Assembly (NCBI GenBank): GCA_037179385.1
Contig: CM074195.1
Location: forward strand, 12,747,887 to 12,811,886
Direction: 5' to 3'
Length of the DNA stretch: 64,000 bases
DNA from: Holothuria scabra
Lineage: Eukaryota > Echinodermata > Holothuroidea > Aspidochirotida > Holothuriidae
Part shown: piece after piece, positions 49,900-60,049 of the stretch
How positions within the stretch are numbered: the first letter of the stretch is position 1
Layout: each line of letters opens with the position of its first letter
Notes under the pieces: model-generated
Told to the model about the DNA's origin: nothing
Seen by the model: the letters and a program-made list of their open reading frames with translations, nothing else
The model's database searches: none
Translations under genes and position numbers: made by a program

Positions 49900-51992
49900 T
49901 CATGTTTTTATAACTTCTGAACTCGCATGTCCCTGTTGATAACCGCCTTCAAAATTTTCAGCCATAACTTTTTCAATCACAGAATTCACGTACACATTAA
50001 CATTTTGTCTAAGTGGACTATCATCTGACGAACTGTTCCCCAATGAAACCTGTTCATTAGGATTATATCCTCTTGTGTCTTCCTGATTTTCTTCCTTCAT
50101 TTCTTCATAGATGACTTCATAATTTACGTCAGTTTTCTTCCCAATATTTTCAATAAGTAATGGAATCTTCTTCGTCATATTTTCGCAATCTTTACTTTTC
50201 TCCATATTACAAATGACGTTGCTTCTTTCATCATATACCCCACCAATTTTTTCAACGTCATGTTTATTTTTTTCTCCAACATTTTTTACTACATTATCTT
50301 CCTTTTCTTCATCAGATATTTTCCCTTCGCTTTCCCTACTATTATTACCGAGTCTTTCTTCTTCCAAATATTTTTGTTTGAAACTTAACGTAAGCATGGC
50401 GTCATTATCAAGTTTCTGTACAATTTCGTCATTTGCCATCATTTCAATGGCTATCATCTCACTAGCTACATGTTCTTGTGTCTTCTGTAAATCCATCGAT
50501 TCACATTTATTCTCACAACCTCCAACCATCTCATCCGATTTTTTGACATCTTTACAACCTTCTTCCCCCTTTCCACTGACCTGGTTAAACAATTCTTTAC
50601 CAGCAATCTTTTCAGGAGTTACCTGATTGACATTAAATGCCTCCCAAGTTTTACCCTTCGATTCATTCCACTCGAATTTTCCATCCAATAGTATCTCGTT
50701 GTCTGTTACTCCATCAGCAGTCCAGTTTAATTTATCTTTAAAGAGTTTTTCTCCTTCGCCTTTATTTTTGGCGTTTCTCTTCTGCAATTTTTCGGTTCTT
50801 TGTCCCTTTGTCTCAACTTCATCAGTGTCTATTATATCAGTCGAAGTACCAACTAACAAAGCTTTCTGAAACAATGCATTTAAAACCTCAGGTCGACCAT
50901 CCATTTTGGAAAATAGCCCATTTTCTTCGATTTTGTCCTTTCTGTATTTTGGCGATAGACCGAGTACTTGTAGAGGCTTGGTGCCAGCATCTTTTAACAT
51001 GCCAGTTTCCCCAGGTATACGGTGCCTGTGATTTCGTTTTTCCTTATTCAACTCGCCTTTCTCTTGATGTCTCTTCCGGCGTTCCTTGCTATTTTTGATC
51101 CTCTCTGGAGTGTTAATCTGTCGTTGTACGGAATTTACGCTATCGTCTGAAATTTCTATGAGTTCTACATCCTGTTCTAAGTTCGCCCTTCTCGGTGAAC
51201 TTCGCTTAGCAAAGATACCGTTTTCTTTTGTCTTTGTTTCAACTACTGTTATCAGCTCGGGTGTTTTCGACACCTTGCCAAATTTTGGCGATTTATCCTT
51301 TTCTTTTTCTTTGAGCGCGAAACGTCTGAATTCGGGAGAGCTTACAACTTTTTTAAGTTTTGGGGTGCTCGAGTTTACCTTTCCTTGCATTTTAACCTTA
51401 CCAATCGCCTTCAAATTTGCTATCTCGTTCTCGGGGCTGGAAGACGAATCTGTTTCTACGACAACAGGGTCTGCAACTGCGAAGTTACCACCGTTTTGAT
51501 CTTCAGGCTCGTTTTGTCGTGAGAGAAGCATTTTCTTGAAAGCCGAAGATTGAACAATCCGTTTTAATTTTGGTGTTAATACGACTGGTTCAATGACAGG
51601 ACTACTTTTCACGGGCCCATTTACTGAGGCGCTTGCCGACTGGCCTCCAGGGGAATCAGAAACTTTGAAAAGTCTCGGCGAGTTATCGTTAATTCTACGC
51701 CGTTGCAACAACTCTTTAAATTCCTTGCTCTGAACGACTTTTCTTAGCTTCGGAGAACTTGAAACATCCGTTCCCGACAAACTTCGGGAATTACCTAATT
51801 CGTCACCATTTCGCTCAGTTTTAGATGATTCGTGCAAGATAAAGATCCTTTCAACCGTCTCTCCGCTGCCGGCTCCTGGTTTGTTTACTGGGACCGCTAA
51901 AAGATAATCATCACCCGTGGTATCGTAACCTTCTTGGTCGAGGTAGTAGACGCTACCTTGGTTAGTTCGGGCAGAGCTGGAATTGTCGTAAT
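49900..51992 (-). CDS. GPCR exon 3: about 700-residue charged tail
   Basis: A single open frame of 697 residues (411-1107), Lys/Glu/Ser/Asn-rich and probably disordered. It holds at least three copies of a motif, (S/T)PKL(R/K)(K/R)(V/I)V.S..F, at residues 490, 550 and 620, and two shorter relatives at 515 (SPRLFKVS) and 645 (SPKFGKVS). Most fit proline-directed kinase sites of the (S/T)-P-x-K type. VELIEISDD at 686-694 looks like a SUMO-interaction motif. No known domain was recognised. It could be read as a separate nuclear protein, but there is no ATG near its start and the frame runs straight into the acceptor at 51993. Confidence 0.7.
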
Positions 51993-54981
51993 CTGAAAAT
52001 TAGAGGGAAAATAGACAAAAGATAAAACTTAAAGAGGCCGTTATGTGTGTAAATGCATTCATCTCCATTGTTTTACTTGCCAAAAATCATGTCAACAAAA
52101 TTGAAAAGAAAATACTTATTTCTAATCCCTCCTCTTTTTGGTGATTTTCAAAAATCCCCACATTCCTTGTAGAAAAGCAGAAGTGCGAAAATTAAACAAT
52201 ACTCCCGGAGTGGTTTTCCCCGATCCATGTCATTCCACTCAAGTGAACTTCAATTCCAATTAAGTGGAATTCATTTTGCTCAAGTGAAATATATTTCATT
52301 CAAGTGAAATTTGCGAGAAAATGTAAAAAACGGCTTGCCATATTATGGCGTACATACCTCTAAACCAAGGTGTCCTGCGTGGTCCTGTTTTTTTTTTAAA
52401 CGTGCAAAGAAACAGCCACGTAGTTACAAATAGACAACTCAAACCGGCCGGACAAAAACACCAACGCTAACCATCAACAATCCACTCACAAAACACGGAA
52501 TGAAAAAGTTTATCACAAACGGAAACGCCACAAACCCCACCAACACCAAAACAACCCGTCAAACCACCTATAACTGCCCCAGAACCGACCACCGCCCCAC
52601 ACCAATCCCATTCCAGACTTCAAAACAACAAACACCAAGACCATCCTACACCCAACGCCCGAAGTCCACCCCACACCCAATGGCAACAGCAAGCCCGAAG
52701 ACATCAACAAGCCTGAAGGCAGCAACACGCCCAAAACCCACGTCATGCCCGAAGACACAAACACACCCAAAGGCAACACCACGCCCAAAGGCAACAAAAA
52801 ACACTAGGAAAATACAGGTGCACCTTGCTAAAGGGTGCCCCTGAGACAGTTGTGGCAAAGGGTAACTTACTTATTCCCCCATTTAAACAAACTTTACAAC
52901 CGGATGCAGTTTAAAGTCCTACCCTTTTTACACTATTTTAACAAATAAAATGCGTATTACACATGATCTTAGCCAAAATGCAGGCTTACGTAAGGTTACA
53001 TGGAGTTTTACGTCCCAGTTTCTCACCAATTGCTTTAAGCCGAGCTGACCACGGCCATGGCTAAAATGCTAGAAAGCAGAAAATAAGGCAGTGTGGATAG
53101 AAGTGATATTCCTAATTTATCTGTCTTTATAAAACAAAAATATCCTAAAATCATGACGCTTTGCATGTGCTCACTCACCGTCCAGTCCGTGACTAATGTA
53201 GCTTCCGTATTCGCTGTCGTAGTACGAATCGTCGTCCCCGTCGATACTCTTCTCGTAAACATACATCATCTTTCTGTGTGCATCGGCTTGGGTGCTGGTC
53301 TGCCATTCGTTACTTTCAATCACTTTCCACCAATTGGGTTCGCTGTTTTTCGTGACTTCATCGTCTGAAATGTTACTGAGTATGAAGTCATCCCTGCTAT
53401 AGGCTATACGACCCCATGTGGCCAAATGTAAAGCTCGTTGTCGAAACGGTGAGAATATCAAAATAGGAATGAAACAACTGATGGTGTTGTGTATTGAGAG
53501 CATGCGCACAGCGACGAAACTTGCTTTCGAGGTAACAGAGCCTCCTGATTGGGCCTTTATGAAAATAACCTGTAGAAGGGAGAACCAAAAAATACTTGGT
53601 GTGTGTTTGGTGTACTGCATTACAATGTGGTAGTGCGTGATAGATGGCGCTTGTGTTGTGCCAGTGTAATCATAACTATTTTTATATCAAGGGAGGGTAG
53701 CGAACGGGTTGAAACTTACTCAGGTATTTAAAGTGTGGCCTTATTAGTTGCAATCGTATTCCAATGCCTACCTTTTCAGAATTTATCCCAGCAGTATTGC
53801 ACCAGTATGGCCCCATTTATCGATTATTTGTCCACGATATTTATATTATAGGGATATATGTTACAGAGGAGCAGGGAGAGGCTGAGGTTGTTTTAATGAT
53901 AAGCTAACCATCGCCCATTACGATATGTTTTTACCCTCATTTTGATTGCTTACAGAAATTACAACAGAAGTTTATGTAGGAAAAGAAAGCATAAAACGAC
54001 ACTGTCCTGTTGATGGTTACTCTAGCTTTCCTTTCCGGGTGTCTCATCACCCACCGTACTCCCAGTAACCTTTCCATTAGACTTTCAATTACTGTTAAAA
54101 TGTAGCATGAATTCGAGGAAATATTTCTTTATTGAACTTACCAAAGAGGGAAATAAACAGACCCACATCCAGAGGGAAAGCGCTAATATCATCAGTGTAA
54201 AATTCCATTCACATTTCCCTGCAAAAGAATGACGGTGTTTATGATGGTTGTACCAATATTCTTGGTTTTGCGAAACATTGTGTTCTTTGTACTTTAACTT
54301 TTGAATGTCTCTGAATGCCCGTTTCGCTCGATATTCCTCAAATAAAATAGTCACAAAAGAATAAAATTGCACCTGGAATAGTATGATAGCTAAGACTATT
54401 ACAAAAATATTAAATGACGTCATCAAAGGATCAGTAGTGATAGTGTAATCAAAGTGGCAAAAGCTATTGGAGGGTTCAAAAGTTCGGATGCTTCTCTCTC
54501 GCGTAACCGGTACTACTGCGACAAGGGCGGTTACGATGATTCCGGTGTAGCATGCATAAAAGAATCGTTCGATTGTCGTTGACTGTCCTTTCATCAAAAC
54601 CGGTTTCGTGCTAGCAAGAAACCGTTCCACCATTAGAGTTGTTGTAATCCATAAGTTCGAAAGAAATAATGTTAATCCCAGCCAGGCTTGGAATATGCAT
54701 AGTCCATGGGACGTCATCAGATTGACAGCTGTCGAGAGATAACATATTGACGATAAACCTTCCACCACGAAACTATAGATAAATTCCAATATGACGTAAT
54801 AAAGAAGGAGATGGAAACCTGTGTTCGGGCTTAAATTTCTTTCTTTACCCTTTCTGATATGAAGGAAAATTGATATCATGAGGACAATATGGCCGATTAG
54901 GTCAAACGCTAGAAGTACCACAAGGGATATACCTGCCCCAACAGGACTGATTCCAATAGTCGATGCGTTGCTATTAGTCAT
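49900..54981 (-). CDS. Prostanoid-receptor-like GPCR with a giant cytoplasmic tail (1107 aa, 3 exons)
   Basis: Exons on the minus strand: 54981-54142 (280 codons, donor TTG/GTAAGT, phase 0), 53569-53179 (130 codons plus 1 nt, acceptor TTCTACAG, donor GACG/GTGAGT), 51992-49900 (acceptor TTTTCAG, stop TGA). TM1 is about residues 17-41, TM2 56-82, TM3 93-116, TM4 140-160, TM5 188-214, TM6 260-285, TM7 296-320. Cys95 and Cys175 are the expected disulfide pair. The TM3 end is VERFLAS (E-R-F in place of D-R-Y), TM6 has CLFP like CWxP, and TM7 has AVRM with Arg302 where prostanoid receptors keep the ligand-carboxylate arginine. The NPxxY/DPxxY motif is degraded (ISCFIPILIF). There is an N-glycosylation sequon at Asn5. 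After TM7 come about 785 residues of tail, far beyond the family norm. Receptor class is well supported; prostanoid subtype is a guess. Confidence 0.75.
52215..52315. repeat. Short tandem of TCAAGTGAA-type motifs
   Basis: CACTCAAGTGAA, AATTAAGTGGAATTC, GCTCAAGTGAAAT and TTCAAGTGAAAT recur within 100 bp in intron 2 of the GPCR gene. Confidence 0.5.
52500..52860. repeat. AC-rich degenerate minisatellite in GPCR intron 2
   Basis: Imperfect 18-bp units of the type ACGCCCAAAGGCAACACC, best ordered at 52680-52805. The strand bias (few T on the plus strand) opens frames on both strands, none gene-like. Confidence 0.7.
52990..53056 (-). mobile_element. SINE tail fragment in GPCR intron 2
   Basis: GGAGTTTTACGTCCCAGTTT and CACCAATTGCTTTAAGCC match the tail of the tRNA-derived SINE family. 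Confidence 0.55.
53179..53569 (-). CDS. GPCR exon 2: TM7 and proximal tail
   Basis: Begins VIFIKAQSGG in phase 0, finishing TM6 and the third extracellular loop, then SFVAVRMLSIHNTISCFIP as TM7, then FRQRAL as a helix-8-like segment. The tail (residues 331-410) is acidic and Tyr-rich (DGDDDSYYDSEYGSY). That composition continues without change across the junction into exon 3 (DDYDNSSS... SVYYLDQEGYD), which supports the splice. Confidence 0.75.
54142..54981 (-). CDS. GPCR exon 1: N-terminus to TM6
   Basis: Encodes residues 1-280: a short extracellular N-terminus, six hydrophobic segments, an E-R-F motif at 119-121 followed by LASTKP as in prostanoid receptors, and a basic third intracellular loop (about 215-258, with HHKHRH). 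Read unspliced, the frame runs 18 codons past the GTAAGT donor and stops before any TM7, so splicing is required for a complete receptor. Confidence 0.85.
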
Positions 54982-55380
54982 AGCTGGCTGGTGGTTTGAG
55001 GTGTTGACATGGAGAAATGTTATGTGAGAGAGAGGACGCTTTAGTACACGTGATCACAAAACTCCCACGCGAGATGTACTGAAGCGACTACTCGATAGCG
55101 ACATCAACTTTTGATCGTTAGCTGGGGCTGCAAAAAAGCGAAGATTTTCCCTTTGGACGTCGAATACCTCCTCGAAAACTCATTATCATAAACCAACAGG
55201 CCGGTGCCGCTGCTACGAAATCAAGAATATTAGCTTACACAACGTTTGTAAAAAGTGTATGCATTTGCCTACATGATAGGAGCACAGACAACTCTGAAGT
55301 ACACGATTGTCATTTTTTCAAGTCGCCGTCAACGACATACGTGACTAAGGACATCAAAACAGAACGAGTCACGTGGTTTG
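54982..55380 (-). promoter_or_regulatory. Upstream region of the GPCR gene
   Basis: This should hold the 5' UTR and promoter of the receptor. No TATA box or strong core motif was placed with confidence. The ATG context is GCTATGA. The region is less AT-rich than the repeats beyond it. Confidence 0.25.
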
Positions 55381-56447
55381 ATTTTCTGTATGCGATTTAT
55401 TTTTACCAATGCAAATGAGTGGCCAGAAGCTCTACATTCAGCACGTTGAACAAAAATGTGCGATATAGTGTAAAAGCATATTTTTAAAAGCAATTACATT
55501 GTGGACAAATGCACTTAATTCATCTCTGCTTCTCGCTATTTGGCAACTTCCAGTTACAGAATGTCCTTGCAATGTCCCCAGAAAGCCTTTCTCGTCTCCA
55601 GTTAATTCATAGAATCGATCGACAGTTGCCTGAATAACTTCATCGAACGTGGCTTCTTATATCCAGCAGATAAATATAATATAAACATACGATAATGATG
55701 GTTAAATTTTGTACGCTCCATTGGAAAGTGCAAACAGCCAATAATCGATCTTGCTTGAGTATAATGGCAGAATGATAAAACAAGGATCTTCGCCTTTTTG
55801 TGTACTTTTCATCATCCTGTAAAGAGAAATTGAGAAAAACAGGGTCATGCGAGGATGCATAGAGTTAATTTTAACTTGGCCTTATTTTTGAGACAAAGCT
55901 GTATACATATATAGTTCATGCTCATTTGTTTCAGAGGATAGTACTAAAATAATGACATGTCATCGATTGTTTTTCGTCGGAGCTTTAGCAAGCCGGCGTG
56001 AGCAGATGAGGAGCTTTCTAGAGCTACGGCGGTGGCAATGAACTTTAGTAGGTGCAGTAAATTTATCGGTTTGAGTGAGATGTGACGAATCGGTTAGGGT
56101 TAGATTAAGGTTAGGATTGAGATTAGGGGTCAGTGCAGGGTTGACCCAATAGAATCTAGGAATAGAGGGTCTTTGAAATATAGAAATATCTAAGCCAAGC
56201 TTGTAACTGAGAAAAGTTTGGATAAGTTTAACTCTAGGAATAATTTTGCAATTATAACTTGGAGGGACCTTGATACAGTGACCATCACTTATCCAGCATA
56301 GCACAATTATTATCACTGAAATTTTTTCGTCCCCCATGTAGATAGTTTGCAGTTTGCTATTGACTTAATTTATTTTTAAACATCAAGCCATTTGGAAAAA
56401 AGTTTGGACCCTTTCAGTACCTTGTCTGACTGGCCTGGCACCATTAG

Positions 56448-57219
56448 CATGGGCGTCCGCAAGGGGGGGGGGGGCAAGGGGGGCACTCCCCCCCCGGAAA
56501 ATCAAACTTGTAAAAAAGATTAATTAAAAATTAAAATTAAAAAAAATTAGCAATAAATCATCAAAATATCTTCACTCACAGCGTCATTTTCTACTCGTGA
56601 AATATGCGACCATTTGACCAGGAATAGCAAAAGAGAAGATGGTATGCTGAATAGTGAAATCGTAATTTGGGGACCATCATTCGCGATATCTATTGGAAAT
56701 ATGTAATTGTAAAAACTGCCAAAATCGCACTAGTTGTCAGGTATGTAGTATGCATATGGCATCTGACTATTGATGAATGCGTTGGTCTTGGTTTGGTCCC
56801 GTGCTGATCTCAAGTGGCGACGCGCGCGATGTAACTGGGATATACAAGGTGAATATAAGGGGGGGGGGTATGATTCATAATTAGGTAACGGATATAGGCT
56901 GTTGGACAGTTGTAAGCTTTATCGTGCACAGGCGTGCGAGGCCGTGACCGAGAGGCAGATTTCCCTTCAACAATTTTTGTCATTGAAAATTCTAAAAATC
57001 TAAAATTTACAGACATGAAATTCCTGTTTCAGGGCTGGGTACACGCAGCTTAGAACACTCGCCAAGTGTCGTTTCTGGCCATCTGGAGGGTTTATAAGGC
57101 CCAAAATTTTCTTGTACGCTCCGCGCCAACTGATGGTGGCGCTCCGCTTAGATAGTGTACACAATTCAATCATCCATGAATGGGCTTGCCCCCCTTGTAA
57201 AAGTCTGCGGACGCCCATG
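56448..57219 (-). mobile_element. hAT-like MITE, 772 bp, exact 8-bp target duplication
   Basis: Inverted copy of the 34486-35276 element with the same CATGGGCGTCCGC ends, flanked by ACCATTAG at 56440-56447 and 57220-57227. Most of the length aligns with the other copy by eye. Confidence 0.9.
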
Positions 57220-57319
57220 ACCATTAGGCACGTATGTGGAAAAACTGGAAGGAAGAACGTTTGCCACGTATTTCTTGACAAAAGAATTACCCGAGAAATT
57301 ATCTACCACTTAATCTGAT

Positions 57320-58310
57320 ACTTTTATTCAAATTTCTTTTTCGAATCTCTAGAGTTGAAGAGCAAAGTGCTGAAGGAACGAATCCAAGCAAACTTTTTTG
57401 TTGTTCCTTTATCAGACTATTTTTCTCCTCAAAGCAACACTGTGGTCGATTCCATTTTTGAATTTTTCGTCCTTCAGAATGAATTCAATGCGACAGTGCC
57501 CGCGTATGCGTGAATCAAAATGTAACTATGTCCTCTGTATTGAAACCGAAATCACAATGAAAAACACTTTGAATAAACCTGTAGTCAACTTCCTTAACGT
57601 TATTGAAACAAACGAATTTTAAAACTTACTCCTACTGCAATCTACATTTCCTTGGTTTTTGTTGTAAAAGTTTTCATTTGTTTAGAAAAAGTTACAGATC
57701 CCTATTGTTAACAGAAATATGGTACAAGACCATTGTCTTCTCGTAAGAACATCTAGTCACATGATATAGTAATGTGACCCCCGGATTGAATGGAATAACA
57801 TAAACATGTGCATTATAAACGTTTGTACACGAGAGTGGACGAATATAGTGAGAGTTAATAGTGTGGAGTTGGTGCCAATCTTGACTTATCTTGTCAATGT
57901 ATTAAATCTATGCATATTATCGGTGCCTATATGAGATATAAAAACCTACCACATATCTAACAATAATTGTCTTAGCATACACTCGAGATATTTATTTACA
58001 GTTGAGGTCACCTTTGTCCAAAATCATGGCCAGGCTAAGAGAAATGCCCAGAACTGTTTTTAAACTGTAGCAACTTCACATGGCATTCCTCTCTTCAAGA
58101 GGCCCAGTAGCTGCATGAAAGGTGTAGTTTTCAAACCGAATGCTTTGGAAGTTTGTGAAACTGGAATGTCCTTTGTTCAATTTTGTTGCAATGTCATAAG
58201 ACCAATACAGAGGAAAACCACCATTGAAATTAAATACCCAATAATATTACCGGTACTTTAACGAAAACCTAAACTACGATATTTTCTGGTGAATGAAGTT
58301 CAAAGGACTT
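57320..58310. other. Non-genic DNA
   Basis: No repeat, element or exon-like frame recognised. Confidence 0.4.
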
Positions 58311-58319
58311 AATCAGTCG

Positions 58320-58510
58320 CAGTGGCGTAACCACGGGGTGGTCTTAGTGGTTAGAACCCCCCATGACCCAACCTTGCAATGCAAAACCACCTAAACAGCG
58401 GGTTTTTCCCTCTATCCTTTGCCCCCCCCCCTTCATGTCGTGCCCCAACCACTTCCCCACCCATGACACCAACACCCACCCCCTACGACAAAATTCTGGC
58501 TACCCCACTG
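58320..58510. mobile_element. hAT-like MITE, 191 bp, exact 8-bp target duplication
   Basis: Ends CAGTGGCGTAACCAC and GGCTACCCCACTG, flanked by ATCAGTCG at 58312-58319 and 58511-58518. The left end resembles the 23361 element, so probably the same superfamily. Confidence 0.85.
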
Positions 58511-58875
58511 ATCAGTCGTCCCAACTTACTTTGAAACAACACCTAAATCTCACAAATTAAATGTCATATTATTTCTCTTCCAGGTATCTTTTATGATATT
58601 TTCGAATACAATATTACATTACATATTACATAACAATGTTGTCACATCATTAACAAGATCCATCGGAAGTCTACTACAATAATCCAAATTAGATTGACTA
58701 CATTTCATGTTATAGAGTATATAAAACCCGATAAAACGACTTTTACCGGAATTGTAGGAGGCATGCAACAAATAAGATCTACTATAGTGACAGGACAAAT
58801 TGCACCAGTTTGAAAAATGAACTGTTACTCCGAGTAACACCCAGCTCCCTGATTTGAGTACAAAAAATTAAACCA

Positions 58876-60048
58876 TTAAAGGAAAAATTCTCTCTATAGA
58901 CAGTTCCAATTGTCCTGACTTACTTGCTCCCACAAAAAACTTAAACTCATCCTGATCCATACACAGTCTCAGATTGTTGCTTCAGGGTGAGTATTCAAGA
59001 CCCAATGTGTAGTGAAAACGCTCTCAGCACAGTGCATGTTGTGTAGTGCTAGCTACAGTGCCCTGTTTTGTTTTTTTTTTAATTTTCTGTCAAACAAAGA
59101 ACTGTGCCACTTGAGAATTTTTGTAGACTACACTCCAAAAGTTGATTACCCAACCTGGGCCCAAAATTATCCAACCGTTGGTTCCGTATATGCCACATGA
59201 CCGGATATGGGTAAAAAACTGTCCAACTTAGTTGTTTAAACGTTTTACTCATTAGTTGAGCAAAAGAAATTACCCAACCATTTCACCTAACTAATTTTGC
59301 CCAACAAATGGTTAAAATTTGTACCCAACACATTTGCCCTACAGCTATACAGTTGGGTGCTTGTTTGGATTTCCATGTAATTTCATATATAGCTATGTGA
59401 TTTGGACAAGAAGGAAATTCAACAAAGTACCCCAAAACTTACACCGTTTGCCTTCCAGGAGTGGTTGCCAGGTTGGGGCACGAGTGACTTTTTCCTAAGT
59501 CCTCCCGACCCTCTGGCAAAGGGCCATTCGGCGAAACCAATACACTTGGTTAGTAAACAGTAAAGTGTGTAGTTTAAAGTAATAATCCCAATCGTGCGCT
59601 TTGTATTTCTTGTCCCATTGTAGTGAAAACTATTTTTCGTATACGACCATTGTTCTCTTTAAGTAATTTCGTTCAGACTTTTACTGCTATTCTACCACTA
59701 GCTTTTTACTTATCAAATCCCACCTAAATCAAACATGCGATCTTAATTAACCACTTTTATTAAAATAATTATCTGTAAGACTTAACTGATCCTTTACTAA
59801 TCATCTGATTGGTTAATTACATTTTACCCAAATGTTGGGTATTTTAAAACTTGTCCAGCACCTTTTACCAGCACTTGGATTTCACCCAACCTTATTTTAC
59901 CCAACAAATATGGGTAGATTGTTTACCTATTTGTTGGGCAATTATTTGCCCACGTTGTGCACTTTGGATTGTGTCCAACGCTTTTTACCCAACTGTTCGT
60001 AGAGTGTACTAAAAAATTGTATTATGCGATTAGAGTTGATTGCCTTTC
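58876..60048. mobile_element. MITE copy C of the 24.2-kb family, split by an ACCCAAC-rich insert
   Basis: The left part, 58876-59125, has TGTTGCTTCAGGGTGAG and the rest of the family order. The right end resumes at 60011 (AAAAATTGTATTATG, then GATTGCCTTT). The two parts are separated by about 885 bp. Confidence 0.6.
59126..60010. mobile_element. ACCCAAC/GTTGGGT-rich MITE nested in copy C
   Basis: Outer ends ACTACACTCC and GAGTGTACT are imperfect inverted repeats. TACCCAAC-type words recur throughout, on both strands near the ends. Target duplication not resolved. Confidence 0.55.
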
Positions 60049-60049
60049 A

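Noticed and set aside
50213..51499. Several plus-strand open frames of 80-137 codons
   Set aside because: Antisense shadows of the GPCR tail exon, rich in Ser and Phe from its Lys/Glu codons.
52500..52844. Thr/Pro/Lys-rich plus-strand frame of 114 codons
   Set aside because: Lies in GPCR intron 2 over a degenerate AC-rich minisatellite; the low-complexity composition follows from the repeat.
53570..53620. Signal-peptide-like start (MQYTKHTPSIFWFSLLQ) before GPCR exon 2
   Set aside because: A splice acceptor ends exactly at this frame's CAG codon, and the phase-0 join to exon 1 gives a full seven-TM receptor, so this is read-through into intron 1.
56093..56135. Telomere-like words (TTAGGG, TTAGGATTG); similar words at 20875-20910
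   Set aside because: Only a few imperfect units, not a tandem TTAGGG array.
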